From UBA2784 sp964494625 (GTDB taxonomy: Bacteria > Pseudomonadota > Alphaproteobacteria > Micropepsales > Micropepsaceae), in the NCBI GenBank assembly GCA_964494625.1, contig CAZBRT010000003.1, forward strand, positions 62,001 through 126,000: a stretch of DNA of 64,000 bases, written 5' to 3'. The notes under the pieces were generated by a model that saw only the letters and a program-made list of their open reading frames with translations, was not told the DNA's origin and ran no database searches. This document shows, piece by piece, positions 33,468 to 43,329 of this stretch (position 1 is its first letter; the number at the start of each line of letters is the position of its first letter). Both the position numbers and the translations under genes were made by a program.

Positions 33468-34069
33468 TCGGCAAGCTCAAGGGCCGCATCGAGGAGACCG
33501 GCGCCGATCATCTGATCGTCGATGTCGGCGGCGTCGGCTATCTCGTGCAGGCGTCATCGCGCACGCTTTCACGTGTGGGCGGGGTGGGTGAGGCCATTGT
33601 GCTCTTCATCGAAACAGTGGTGCGCGAGGATGCGATCCGCCTTTTCGGGTTTCTCTCGGCAGAAGAGCGCGAATGGTTCCGCCTGCTGCAATCCGTGCAG
33701 GGTGTGGGAGCCAAAGTTGCGCTGGCACTTTTGGCAACGCTTGCGCCTGACGAACTGGCGCAGGCGATCATCCTGCAGGACAAGAGCGCAGTCGCGCGTA
33801 CGCCGGGCATCGGCCCCAAGCTTGCCCAGCGCATCGTGGCCGAACTGAAAGACAAGGTGGGCAGCCTTGCCGCGCCTGTCGCCATTCCCGTCGGCGGCAT
33901 GGTGCGCGCGCCCCGGGGCATTGCGGCAGAAGCGGCCTCTGCTCTGGTCAATCTGGGTTATTCGGTGGGTGATGCAGCGGGCGCGATTGCATCCGCGATT
34001 GCCGCTTTGGGTTCCGAAGCAAAACTTGACGCGCTGATCCGTGCGGCCCTAAGGCAATTGGCACGATGA
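33464..34069 (+). CDS. ruvA: Holliday junction branch migration protein RuvA
   Basis: RuvA binds four-way junctions as a tetramer and loads RuvB. The 201-residue protein has the N-terminal OB fold (MIGKLKGRIEETGADHLIVDV), the helix-hairpin-helix motifs (VQGVGAKVALALL and TPGIGPKLAQRIVAELKD) and the C-terminal RuvB-contact domain (ALVNLGYSVGDA). It overlaps ruvC and ruvB by 4 bp each, so all three are translationally coupled. Confidence 0.95.
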   Translation: MIGKLKGRIEETGADHLIVDVGGVGYLVQASSRTLSRVGGVGEAIVLFIETVVREDAIRLFGFLSAEEREWFRLLQSVQGVGAKVALALLATLAPDELAQAIILQDKSAVARTPGIGPKLAQRIVAELKDKVGSLAAPVAIPVGGMVRAPRGIAAEAASALVNLGYSVGDAAGAIASAIAALGSEAKLDALIRAALRQLAR

Positions 34070-35127
34070 GCAAAACGCCCCCACGCCTGGTCGATGCGGC
34101 GCCTGATGCGGCTGATGCGGTGCAGGGTCCGTCGCTGCGCCCGCAGGTGCTCGCTGATTTCATCGGCCAGAAAAACGAGTGCGCACGGCTCAAAATCTTC
34201 ATCGACGCCGCGCGGGGCCGCGGTGAGGCGCTTGACCATGTGCTGCTTTACGGGCCGCCGGGCCTTGGCAAGACGACGCTGGCGCAGATCATTGCGCGCG
34301 AGCTTGGGGTCAATTTCCGCTCAACTTCCGGCCCCGTGATCGCCAAGGCGGGCGATCTTGCCGCGATCCTGACCAATCTTGAGCCGCGCGACGTGCTTTT
34401 CATCGACGAGATCCACCGGCTTAATCCGGCGGTCGAGGAAATCCTCTATCCCGCGCTTGAGGACTTCCAGCTTGACCTCATCATCGGCGAGGGGCCGTCG
34501 GCGCGCAGTGTGAAGATTGATCTCTCGCCATTCACGCTTGTTGCCGCGACCACGCGCTCGGGCATGATCGCCAAGCCGCTGCATGACCGCTTCGGCATCA
34601 AGTCTGCGCTGCAATTCTATGAAGTGGACGAGCTTGCAGAGATTGTGCGGCGCGGTGCGCGCGTGCTTGGCCAGAAAATGGAAGATGATGGCGCGTTCGA
34701 GATTGCGCGGCGCGCGCGCGGCACGCCGCGTGTGGCCGGCCGCCTGTTGCGGCGTGTACGCGATTTTGCCGAGGTGAAGAAGTCCAGAACGGTCGATGCG
34801 CGCTTTGCCGATGACGTGCTCAATGCCCTTGAAGTGGACGTGGCCGGGCTTGATGCGCTCGACCGGCGCTACCTGCGTCTCATTGCCGAGGGTTTTGGCG
34901 GCGGGCCGGTCGGGATCGAGACGATTGCGGCAGCCCTGGCCGAAGCCCGCGATACGGTTGAGGAAACGATCGAGCCCTATCTCATCCAGAAGGGCTTCAT
35001 CCAGCGTACGCCGCGCGGGCGCGTGTTGACCGCCAACGCGTTCCGGCATCTGGGGCTTGAGGTGCCGCCCCAGCCCGCGCAGCCGCTTTTGTTCGACAAG
35101 CCTCTGGCCGGAGACAGCGATGCCTGA
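34066..35127 (+). CDS. ruvB: Holliday junction branch migration ATPase RuvB
   Basis: RuvB is the hexameric AAA+ motor of branch migration. The 353-residue protein has LRPQVLADFIGQ near residue 24, Walker A GPPGLGKTT (about 63-71), Walker B FIDEIHRLNP (about 110-119) and the arginine-finger and winged-helix C-terminus (GLEVP region). Nothing is missing. It overlaps ruvA by 4 bp and ybgC by 8 bp. Confidence 0.96.
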   Translation: MSKTPPRLVDAAPDAADAVQGPSLRPQVLADFIGQKNECARLKIFIDAARGRGEALDHVLLYGPPGLGKTTLAQIIARELGVNFRSTSGPVIAKAGDLAAILTNLEPRDVLFIDEIHRLNPAVEEILYPALEDFQLDLIIGEGPSARSVKIDLSPFTLVAATTRSGMIAKPLHDRFGIKSALQFYEVDELAEIVRRGARVLGQKMEDDGAFEIARRARGTPRVAGRLLRRVRDFAEVKKSRTVDARFADDVLNALEVDVAGLDALDRRYLRLIAEGFGGGPVGIETIAAALAEARDTVEETIEPYLIQKGFIQRTPRGRVLTANAFRHLGLEVPPQPAQPLLFDKPLAGDSDA

Positions 35128-35614
35128 CCATCATCCAAGGGCACCGCAAACCCACGTGCATGATGGCCGGGACCCCAAGACCGCATTCTCGGGGTGGTTC
35201 GAGGGCAAGACGCATGTGCTGCCGGTGCGCGTCTATTATGAGGACACGGATACGTCCGGCATCGTCTATCACGCAAATTACCTGCGCTATTTCGAGCGCG
35301 GGCGCTCGGATTTCCTGCGCCTTGCCGGCGTGCATCATCTGGTGATGCAGCAGGGCGAGGACCGGATGGCGTGGACCATTCGGCGCATCAGCGTGACCTA
35401 CCACAAGCCTGCGCGGGTCGATGACCTCCTCCATGTGCGCACGAACTACATGGAGATGAAGGGCGCGCGGCTTTCAGGCCATCAGACGGTGCTGCGCGGC
35501 CACGATGTCGTTGCAAATGCGGAGATCGAGGCGGCCATCATCACGGTGGATGGCCGCCCGCGCCGCATTCCGGCGGATGTCGTGGCGAAAATCGAACCCT
35601 ATGTGGGGGCGTGA
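35120..35614 (+). CDS. ybgC: Tol-Pal-associated acyl-CoA thioesterase YbgC
   Basis: This 164-residue hotdog thioesterase has the family site YEDTDTSGIVYHANYLRYFE, with D44 and H51. YbgC proteins act on short or long acyl-CoA or acyl-ACP and are linked to phospholipid metabolism at the inner membrane, and the gene commonly precedes tolQ. Here one secreted-protein gene on the opposite strand separates it from tolQ. The start overlaps the ruvB end by 8 bp. Confidence 0.92.
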   Translation: MPDHHPRAPQTHVHDGRDPKTAFSGWFEGKTHVLPVRVYYEDTDTSGIVYHANYLRYFERGRSDFLRLAGVHHLVMQQGEDRMAWTIRRISVTYHKPARVDDLLHVRTNYMEMKGARLSGHQTVLRGHDVVANAEIEAAIITVDGRPRRIPADVVAKIEPYVGA

Positions 35615-35636
35615 GCGCACCGTTCCGGCTTGATCC

Positions 35637-36212
35637 TTACTGCGCCCAGTCGGGTGCCTTGCCGAGCCACGCCGCTTCATCCGTTTCGCAATTGAACTTG
35701 CCGGCCAGATTGTCGGCGACCTCGCGCGCCATCACATTGGCGTTCGCGTTCAGCATCGCGTCGATGTAGGCGATATGGCAGGTCTGGCCCGCGCCCAGCC
35801 GGGTGACGACCAGAACCTCGCTGCCCTTCTCGGGGTCGTCGATGCCTGCCGTATTGAAGCGCAGGATGGTCGCGACCGGCACGGGCTTGGCCCCGCGCAT
35901 GTCGAGGCGCCATTCCAGCTTGTCATTGATGGCATTGAACGGCGGCAAGGTCTGCGAGGCCGCGATTTCAGCCTCGGCATTGTCGCCATAGGACACGAAC
36001 ATGCGCAGGTCACCCTCGGCGACATACATGTTCATGCCGTCAAGCCCCGTGCAGGTCCAGGCAACCGATCCTGATTCCTCGTCGGCGAAGATCGACGTGC
36101 ATTTCTCGAGCACCAGATCGGTATAGGTGCTGTCGAAATCCGGCCCGCCCGCAGCCACACCAAATCCGGCTGCCGGGATGATGATTGCCGCTGCGGCAAG
36201 AAACTTCCTCAT
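35637..36212 (-). CDS. secreted protein of unknown function between ybgC and tolQ
   Basis: This 191-residue protein has a signal peptide (residues 1-21) and a mature domain with four cysteines: one each in LEKCTSIF, WTCTGLD, QTCHIAY and KFNCETDE. They could form two disulphides. Segments such as WTCTGLDGMNMYVAEGDLRMFVSYG suggest a small beta-rich fold. I do not recognise a family. It lies on the minus strand between ybgC and tolQ, so the ruv-ybgC and tol transcripts are interrupted here. An envelope role is inference from location and export signal only. Confidence 0.72.
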   Translation of the reverse strand: MRKFLAAAAIIIPAAGFGVAAGGPDFDSTYTDLVLEKCTSIFADEESGSVAWTCTGLDGMNMYVAEGDLRMFVSYGDNAEAEIAASQTLPPFNAINDKLEWRLDMRGAKPVPVATILRFNTAGIDDPEKGSEVLVVTRLGAGQTCHIAYIDAMLNANANVMAREVADNLAGKFNCETDEAAWLGKAPDWAQ

Positions 36213-36446
36213 GTGGTTACTTCCCCTGCTGATGCGGCAAGCCTGCCGCGCCCGTCACTTGGCCCATGACTCTTGGCGAAAGCAAGGCGGTCCGTCCAGT
36301 GATTTTGCGGGTGAGTCAAGATGTTGCGGGGTGGCGTTAACACCTGTGCCCAAATTTCGCCGGGTTTGATTGAGAGGGAGGTCTGCTGACGCGGCCGGTC
36401 CTGCCTGCCCAGTTGGATCTTCCATGTCTTTCGATGAAGGCCGCCG

Positions 36447-37321
<875 letters not shown>

Positions 37322-37322
<1 letters not shown>

Positions 37323-37786
37323 TGGGTGCCTCGGTCCAGCGCAATGAGGGTGGCACGCGACGCCGGCGCGGCGCCCGCGCGCGCCCGATGTCCGAAATCA
37401 ACGTGACGCCCTTCGTGGACGTGATGCTGGTGCTGTTGATCGTGTTCATGGTCGCCGCACCGCTTCTGACAGTGGGCGTGCCCGTTGACATGCCGCGCAC
37501 CGAAGCCCGCCCCCTGCAGGATGATACCGAGCCATTGGCGATCACCGTCTTTGCCGATGGCCGCATCTTCATCCAGGACACGCTGGTGACGCGCGATGAC
37601 CTTGTGCCCAAGCTCGTCGCGATTGCCGGCAACGGCTACGACCAGCGCATTTTCCTGCGCGGCGAGAAGACTGCCGGTTACGGCACCGTGATGGAGGTGA
37701 TGGCCCTCATCAATGCCGCAGGCTTTACCCGGATTGCCCTCATCAACGAGCCGGACCAGGGACGTGACAGCAGCGGTTCTCAGTGA
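37322..37786 (+). CDS. tolR: Tol-Pal system protein TolR
   Basis: TolR pairs with TolQ in the proton channel. The 154-residue protein has an N-terminal arginine-rich region, then SEINVTPFVDVMLVLLIVFMVAAP, where the membrane aspartate (FVD) carries the proton, and a periplasmic ExbD-like domain. ATG 37322 overlaps the tolQ stop (TGATG). TolA starts inside its end. Confidence 0.94.
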
Positions 37787-38672
37787 TGCGCGCGGGCCTT
37801 TGCCCGGCGATGCACCGATCCGGGGACTGACCGTCTCCGCGATCCTGCACGTGGGCATCGTTGTGCTTACGCTCATCACCTGGCCGCGATCGCTCGAGAT
37901 CCCCGAGCCGCCGGTCGAGTTGCCGGTCGAGCTGCTGCCCGTGTCGGACGAGACCAACATCATTCCGATGGAGAAGCTCGAAGACATCAGGCCGCCGGAA
38001 CCCGAGCCTGCGACCGAGCCTGAACCCGAGCCGCGCGTGGCGGTTGCCGAGCCTGAGCCCGAGATCACGCCGGAGCCGGTCGAGGAAGCGCCGCCGCCCT
38101 TGCCGGATACGCAAGCGGCACCTGAAGAAGACATCACCACCCCCACTCCCGACGAAGCGCCGGAAGAAGATGTGACGCCGCGGGCCAAGCCGCGTCCGCC
38201 TGCACCGCCCGCCGAAGAGCGCGACGCGCGAAGCGAAGAAGACATCATCGCGGGGCTGACCGACCTTGAAGACGAGGACCGCCCCCGCGACCGCGCGCCC
38301 GAGGAGCGCACCGCACCGGCCGACCGCACGACGCAAGGCGTCGGCGCGCAGACGGGGCTGACGGTTTCAGAGATCGACAGCTTCAAGCAGCAGATTGCGC
38401 CCTGCTGGAACGTGCCCGCCGGTTCACGCAATCCGGAGGAGCTTGTGGTGACGCTGCGCGTAAGGCTCAACCGCGACGGCTCGCTTGCCGCGATGCCGGA
38501 ATATGACGACATCGCGCGCGTCTCAAGCAGCGGGCCAGCCTATCGGGCAGCCGCAGAAGCTGCGCGGCGCGCTGTCATCCAGTGTGCTCCCTATTCGCTG
38601 CCTGCTGATCGTTATGATTCATGGCAGGAAATTGTTCTCGACTTTGACCCAAGCCGCATGGCTGGACGATAG
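37764..38672 (+). CDS. tolA: TolA/TonB-like energy transducer of the Tol-Pal system
   Basis: This 302-residue protein has a membrane anchor (GLTVSAILHVGIVVLTLI, about residues 20-37) with the SxxxH pattern of TolA/TonB anchors, then a long Pro/Glu-rich, probably extended region (about 45-180), and a C-terminal domain that begins GLTVSEIDSFKQQIAPCW. It bridges the periplasm from TolQR to TolB and Pal. No ATG is suitable; GTG 37764, 20 bp inside tolR, gives a complete N-terminus. The Pro/Glu linker replaces the Ala/Lys helix of Escherichia coli TolA. Confidence 0.87.
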   Translation: MTAAVLSDARGPLPGDAPIRGLTVSAILHVGIVVLTLITWPRSLEIPEPPVELPVELLPVSDETNIIPMEKLEDIRPPEPEPATEPEPEPRVAVAEPEPEITPEPVEEAPPPLPDTQAAPEEDITTPTPDEAPEEDVTPRAKPRPPAPPAEERDARSEEDIIAGLTDLEDEDRPRDRAPEERTAPADRTTQGVGAQTGLTVSEIDSFKQQIAPCWNVPAGSRNPEELVVTLRVRLNRDGSLAAMPEYDDIARVSSSGPAYRAAAEAARRAVIQCAPYSLPADRYDSWQEIVLDFDPSRMAGR

Positions 38673-38681
38673 AGGTGTGAC

Positions 38682-40073
38682 ATGACCCGGACAATGATTT
38701 CGCCGATGCGCGACGTGATCGATGGGGAGGTGCGCGGCTTTGTCCGCGCCTTCACGAAAGGCTTCTTTCGGACATTCATGCTCGCGTTTCTGGTTGCAGC
38801 CGCGATCAGTGCCGTGACGGCTTTTGCCGCGCGCGCCGAACTGCGCATCCGCATCGACGACGGCACCATGGAACCCGTGCCGATTGCCATTCCCGATTTC
38901 GTGGCGGCGACCGGCAACAACGACGTGGCGACGGGGCTGGCCGAGGTCATTCGCGGCAATCTTGAACGCTCCGGGCTCTTCCGTCCGCTTGATCCGCGCT
39001 CGTTCATCGACACGGGTTCGGATATCAATTCCGCGCCGCGCTTTGGCGACTGGCGCATCATCCAGGCGGCTGCCCTCGTCAATGGCCAGGTCACCATGCA
39101 GGACGATGGCCGCCTCCGGGTCGAATTCCGGCTGTGGGATGTCTATGCCGAGCAGCAGATGGTCGGCCTCCAGTTTTTCACGACGCCGGAAAACTGGCGC
39201 CGCGTCGGGCATCTCATCTCGGATGCGATCTATGAGCGGCTGACCGGCGAGACCGGCTATTTCGATACGCGCATCGTGTTCGTGTCCGAACAGGGACCCA
39301 AGACGTCGCGCGTGAAGCGGCTCTCCATCATGGACCAGGACGGTTTCAACCCGCAGTTCCTGACCAATGGCCGTTATCTTGTGCTGACGCCGCGCTTCAA
39401 TCCGACAGCGCAGTCGATCACCTTCATGTCGTATCTGGGCGACAAGCCGCGCGTCTATATTTTCGATCTGGAGACGGGCCGCGAGGAAATCCTTGAGGGC
39501 TTTTCGGGCATGACGTTCGCGCCGCGTTTCTCGCCCGACGGCAATACCGTCGTGATGAGCATGGCCCGCGACGGCAATTCCGACATCTATCTCATGGATT
39601 TGCGCACGCGGCAGACGCGCCGGATCACCAGCGATCCGTCGATCGACACGGCGCCGTCGTTCTCGCCGGACGGTACGCAGATCACCTTCGAATCAGACCG
39701 GGGCGGCAGCCAGCAAATCTACGTCATGAATGCCGACGGCTCGGATCCCCGCCGGATCAGCTTCGGCGAGGGGCGTTATGCCACGCCCGTCTGGAGCCCG
39801 CGCGGCGACCTGATCGCGTTTACCAAGATGTCCGGGGGCACGTTCGGGATCGGGGTCATGCGCCCGGATGGCACCGGCGACCGCATGCTGACCCGCAGTT
39901 TCCTTGATGAAGGGCCGACCTGGTCCCCCAATGGACGTGTCATTTTGTTCACCCGGCAGGCCCCCAATGGGCCGACCTATGTCTATTCCATCGACCTCAC
40001 GGGGCGGAACGAGCGGCGGCTGCTCACCCCTGGTGAGGCCTCCGATCCCGCGTGGTCGCCCTTGATCAAGTGA
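38682..40073 (+). CDS. tolB: Tol-Pal system periplasmic protein TolB
   Basis: TolB is a periplasmic beta-propeller that binds Pal. The 463-residue protein has a long N-terminus (about 50 residues) holding a signal peptide that ends FAARA, an N-terminal alpha/beta domain (about 55-190), then a propeller made of WSPDG-like repeats such as FSPDGNTVVM, FSPDGTQITF and WSPNGRVILF. A start further downstream would shorten the signal region. It lies 9 bp after tolA. Confidence 0.95.
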   Translation: MTRTMISPMRDVIDGEVRGFVRAFTKGFFRTFMLAFLVAAAISAVTAFAARAELRIRIDDGTMEPVPIAIPDFVAATGNNDVATGLAEVIRGNLERSGLFRPLDPRSFIDTGSDINSAPRFGDWRIIQAAALVNGQVTMQDDGRLRVEFRLWDVYAEQQMVGLQFFTTPENWRRVGHLISDAIYERLTGETGYFDTRIVFVSEQGPKTSRVKRLSIMDQDGFNPQFLTNGRYLVLTPRFNPTAQSITFMSYLGDKPRVYIFDLETGREEILEGFSGMTFAPRFSPDGNTVVMSMARDGNSDIYLMDLRTRQTRRITSDPSIDTAPSFSPDGTQITFESDRGGSQQIYVMNADGSDPRRISFGEGRYATPVWSPRGDLIAFTKMSGGTFGIGVMRPDGTGDRMLTRSFLDEGPTWSPNGRVILFTRQAPNGPTYVYSIDLTGRNERRLLTPGEASDPAWSPLIK

Positions 40074-40116
40074 GCAATCAACTATAATTTCGCGAAGTCA
40101 GATGCGTTATTCGGCA

Positions 40117-40136
40117 CTGCAACAAATCTGTTGCAG
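40117..40136. other. perfect hairpin in the tolB-pal gap
   Basis: CTGCAACA (40117-40124) pairs exactly with TGTTGCAG (40129-40136) around AATC. No T run follows, so it is not a typical terminator. It lies in the 137-bp tolB-pal gap and may regulate or protect the pal message, or be an operator site. Function is inference. Confidence 0.4.
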
Positions 40137-40210
40137 CCACCGGGTAGGTCTGCGACGACGGCAGCACGCCAGCCTCAGCGTTCAACAATGTTTTTCAGGG
40201 GATGTCAGTC

Positions 40211-40690
40211 ATGAAGTTCAAGTTTCTCGGCGTCGTCGCGGCCGCCTTGCTTGTCGCCGCGTGTGCATCAAAGAACACCAACAGCGATGGTGGCTCGACC
40301 GGCGGCGATTCCACGGGCGCGGGCACGTTCCAGTCGCAGCTGGTTCAGGTCGGTGACCGCGTGTGGTTCAACCTCGACCGTTACGATGTGAAGCCGGAAG
40401 GCATGGCCGTCCTGCAGGCGCAGGCGCAGCTTCTTGCCGCGAACCCGGATGTGACCGTTCGCATCGAAGGCCATTGCGACGAGCGCGGCACGCGTGAATA
40501 CAACCTCGCGCTCGGCGACCGCCGCGCGAATGCGGTGAAGGAAGCGCTGGTCAGCTTCGGCGTTGACCGCAACCGCATCTCCACCATTTCCTACGGCAAG
40601 GACCAGCCGGAATGCGGCAGCTCGGATGAGGGCTGCTGGGCCACCAACCGCCGTGGCGTGACCACGGTTGCAGGCGGTGCCGGTTCGTAA
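40211..40690 (+). CDS. pal: peptidoglycan-associated lipoprotein Pal
   Basis: Pal is the outer-membrane lipoprotein that ties peptidoglycan to Tol. From ATG 40211 the 159-residue protein has a lipoprotein signal with lipobox LVAAC (C17), a Ser/Gly-rich linker, and an OmpA_C domain (about 45-155) with the peptidoglycan-binding segment TVRIEGHCDERGTREYNLALGDRRA. ATG 40202 lies only three codons before, but AGGGGATG places its site best for 40211. A strong terminator follows. Confidence 0.95.
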   Translation: MKFKFLGVVAAALLVAACASKNTNSDGGSTGGDSTGAGTFQSQLVQVGDRVWFNLDRYDVKPEGMAVLQAQAQLLAANPDVTVRIEGHCDERGTREYNLALGDRRANAVKEALVSFGVDRNRISTISYGKDQPECGSSDEGCWATNRRGVTTVAGGAGS

Positions 40691-40716
40691 GATCTGGTCC
40701 GTTGCATTCGTCATCA

Positions 40717-40743
40717 GGCGCTCCGCTGTGCGGGGCGCCTTTT
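40717..40743 (+). terminator. terminator after pal
   Basis: GGCGCTCCGC (40717-40726) and GCGGGGCGCC (40730-40739) form a ten-pair stem, including one G-U, around TGT. TTTT follows at 40740-40743. It separates tolQRAB-pal from cpoB. Confidence 0.85.
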
Positions 40744-40886
40744 GATTCATGCCGACTCAGAGGCTTATGGGCAAGGCCGCTTAACCACGGCGGGAAACCG
40801 GCAAGGTCAGCGTCTTGCGCAAGTGCCGCAAAATCGGCCAATTCACCCCGCAGATTGCCGGAAATCCCCTTCCAAAGGTGCGTGCT

Positions 40887-41849
40887 ATGTCCCCGACCCA
40901 GCTGATTGCCCGCGCGCGGCGCCTTGATCTTCGCGCTCTCCTTTTTGCGCTGCCGCTCGCTGCATTCTTTCTGATGCCGGTGCCGGCCAAGGCCGCGAGC
41001 GTTGACGAGCTGGAAGCGCGGATCGAGCGCATCCAGCGCCAGATGCAGGACCTGCAGGAAGAAATCTATCGCAATGGCGGCAGCACGAGTGGCAGCACGG
41101 GCGGCAGTTTTGATGCCCCGACCAACCAGCGCATCAACGACATGGAAAGCTCGCTGCGCACGCTGACGGGGCAGGTCGAGCAACTGGCCTACGAGGTGCG
41201 GACACTGCGCGAGCAGATGGACCGGCTTGACCGAGAAATCCAGTTCCGCCTCGGCGCGCTCGAGAGTGCGGCGGGCATCGCGCAACCTCTGCCGGATGAT
41301 GGCGGCACAGGGATAACACCGCCCGCGGGTGGCGGCACGCTTGAAATTCCGGGCGCCGGCAGTGATGGCTCGGGTGGCGCTTCGGGCGATGTGACAAGCG
41401 GCCCGACAACGTTGTCTCCCTCGGGGGGCGGCGTTCTTGGCGAAATTCCGGTGAGCCCGCCCGGAACACCCGCCGAGGCGCAGTACCAGTCGGGCATGGA
41501 CCTTCTGAGCCGCGCCCAATACGAGCAGGCTCAGGCACAGTTCCGCCAGCTGGTCTCGGAATATCCCGACAGCGAATACGCGCCGGATGCGCAGTACTTC
41601 ATTTCCGACATCTACTTCGTGCAGGGACTGAACGAGGACGCCGCGCGCGGCTTTGCCGAGTTCGTGAAGAATTACCCGACGGCGCGGCGCGGCGCAGATG
41701 CGATGCTCAAGCTCGGGCTTTCGCTCTTTGCGCTTGGCCGCAATGACGATGGCTGCACGATCCTTGGTGCGATCCGCGACAAGTTCCCCGACGCGAGCGA
41801 TGCGGTCACAAGCCGCGCCGACCGCGAAGCGCGCAAGAACGGGTGCTGA
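40887..41849 (+). CDS. cpoB: cell division coordinator CpoB (YbgF)
   Basis: CpoB links Tol-Pal with peptidoglycan synthesis at the septum. The 320-residue protein has a signal peptide (residues 1-34, ending AKA), an N-terminal coiled coil (VDELEARIERIQRQMQDLQEEI and LRTLTGQVEQLAYEVRTLREQMDRL), a Gly/Ser/Pro-rich linker (about 135-190), and C-terminal TPR repeats from AEAQYQSGMDLLSRAQYEQAQ onward. It follows pal after a terminator and runs into tilS with a gap of 4 bp. Confidence 0.92.
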   Translation: MSPTQLIARARRLDLRALLFALPLAAFFLMPVPAKAASVDELEARIERIQRQMQDLQEEIYRNGGSTSGSTGGSFDAPTNQRINDMESSLRTLTGQVEQLAYEVRTLREQMDRLDREIQFRLGALESAAGIAQPLPDDGGTGITPPAGGGTLEIPGAGSDGSGGASGDVTSGPTTLSPSGGGVLGEIPVSPPGTPAEAQYQSGMDLLSRAQYEQAQAQFRQLVSEYPDSEYAPDAQYFISDIYFVQGLNEDAARGFAEFVKNYPTARRGADAMLKLGLSLFALGRNDDGCTILGAIRDKFPDASDAVTSRADREARKNGC

Positions 41850-41853
41850 CGCC

Positions 41854-43164
41854 ATGGGCGCGGCCGTCCGTCTCGACACGGCGACCGCGCTCGACCAACG
41901 CTTTGCCGCTGCCATCGACACGCTGAAACCGGCGGCACCATACGCGCTTGCCGTTTCGGGCGGGCCTGACTCGCTTTGCCTCATGCATCTGGCGGCAAGG
42001 CTTTGCGAAGGGCGCCATTGGCCCAGGCCCGTTGTGCTCACTTTTGATCACCGGCTCCGCCCGCAGTCAGGTTCTGAAGCTGCAGAAGTTGCTGCATGGG
42101 CGCAGGCACTTGGCCTTTCGCACCACACGCTTGCTGCCGACGGCACGCCGCCCGCAACCGGCGTGCAGGCATGGGCGCGGCGCGCCCGCTATCAGGCGAT
42201 GGGCGCGTTCTGTGCGGCCCAAGGCATTGAAAGCCTTCTGACCGGCCATCACCGCGATGATCTCTTCGAGACCATTGCGATGCGCGCGGCGCGCAAGGCT
42301 GACTTTGCCAATGACGGCATGGCGATGATGGCGCTTTTGCCCGGCGTGCCCTTTGCCGAGGTGCGGCTTGTGCGCCCGCTGCTTTTTGAGCCCAAGGCTG
42401 CGCTGATCGCGCATGTGCAGGCTCTGGGTCAGCGCTTCTTTTCCGATCCCGCCAATCTTGATCGCCGCTTCGAGCGGGCGTGCTTGCGATTGAATGCGCC
42501 CGGAACCGCTCCCACCCTCGCTGATGTTTTCGCGGCCCGCATGGCGCGGACAAAATTGGAGAAGGCGGTCGAGGAGCTCTTTCACACGCATGTCAGAACC
42601 AATGGCGCCGGATTTTTTCTGGTGCCGCGCGCAATCCTGCGTCGGGATGATCCGGCAAGCCTGCGCCTTCTGGCGGGACTGATCGCGCTTGCCTCCGGCG
42701 CCGATTATCTGCCGCCACGCGATGCCGTGCGGGCGCTGGTCGAATGGTCTGCGGCCACGCCTGCCCTGTCACTCCTCAGGGCCGATGTGCGGGCAGCGCC
42801 GCGCCATCTGGTGGGACCAGATCATCTGATGATCGGTGTAGAATCACCAAGGAACCCGGGGGTCGCGGTGCCCGTGCCCCTTGGTCCGTTCATCTGGGAC
42901 GGGCGATTCGACATTGATGCCGCCAGCGCGCCGGAAGGGGCGTTGATTCAATCGCTTGGCCTCCATTTTACCGCGCAGCTGCGGCGCGAAAACCGCGAAC
43001 TTCGGGCCATTCCCGCCCGGGCGCTCGCCCAGACGCCCGCTTTGGTGCTCGATGGCAGGGTGATCGCTGCGCCGTTCGCCCAAATCGAGGGGGCGCTGGT
43101 CGCAAAGTTCCGGAACAGCCTGTGGCTTCCCTATGCCGCGTTTCCGCAGGGCACCGCCGCTTAA
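41854..43164 (+). CDS. tilS: tRNA(Ile)-lysidine synthase
   Basis: TilS modifies the wobble cytidine of tRNA-Ile(CAU) to lysidine using ATP. From ATG 41854 it has 436 residues. The PP-loop SGGPDS is at 35-40, and the LTFDHRLRPQS, HHTLAADG and TGHHRDDLFET segments of the N-terminal catalytic domain are present. The upstream frame overlaps cpoB and is not used. The tilS-ftsH order is conserved widely. Confidence 0.94.
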   Translation: MGAAVRLDTATALDQRFAAAIDTLKPAAPYALAVSGGPDSLCLMHLAARLCEGRHWPRPVVLTFDHRLRPQSGSEAAEVAAWAQALGLSHHTLAADGTPPATGVQAWARRARYQAMGAFCAAQGIESLLTGHHRDDLFETIAMRAARKADFANDGMAMMALLPGVPFAEVRLVRPLLFEPKAALIAHVQALGQRFFSDPANLDRRFERACLRLNAPGTAPTLADVFAARMARTKLEKAVEELFHTHVRTNGAGFFLVPRAILRRDDPASLRLLAGLIALASGADYLPPRDAVRALVEWSAATPALSLLRADVRAAPRHLVGPDHLMIGVESPRNPGVAVPVPLGPFIWDGRFDIDAASAPEGALIQSLGLHFTAQLRRENRELRAIPARALAQTPALVLDGRVIAAPFAQIEGALVAKFRNSLWLPYAAFPQGTAA

Positions 43165-43329
43165 CGCCTTGTTCGCCACAAGTGGAGGTCGGGTCTGCCC
43201 CGTCGCTTGCATGATAAGGATTTTAGGTTTCCCTCAACGCTGGAAAAGCTAGGCTTCACAACCTATCTCTAAAGCAGAGACTCCCCCCCAAGAGGCCGCC
43301 CACGGGCAGCCGGAGACGGTGCAACACTC

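Noticed and set aside
40102..40356. 84-codon ORF across the tolB-pal gap
   Set aside because: Most of it lies out of frame within pal, and it begins in the intergenic hairpin.
43165..43329. Sigma-32 promoter before ftsH
   Set aside because: I looked for CTTG and a matching -10 box but no pair with good spacing stood out.
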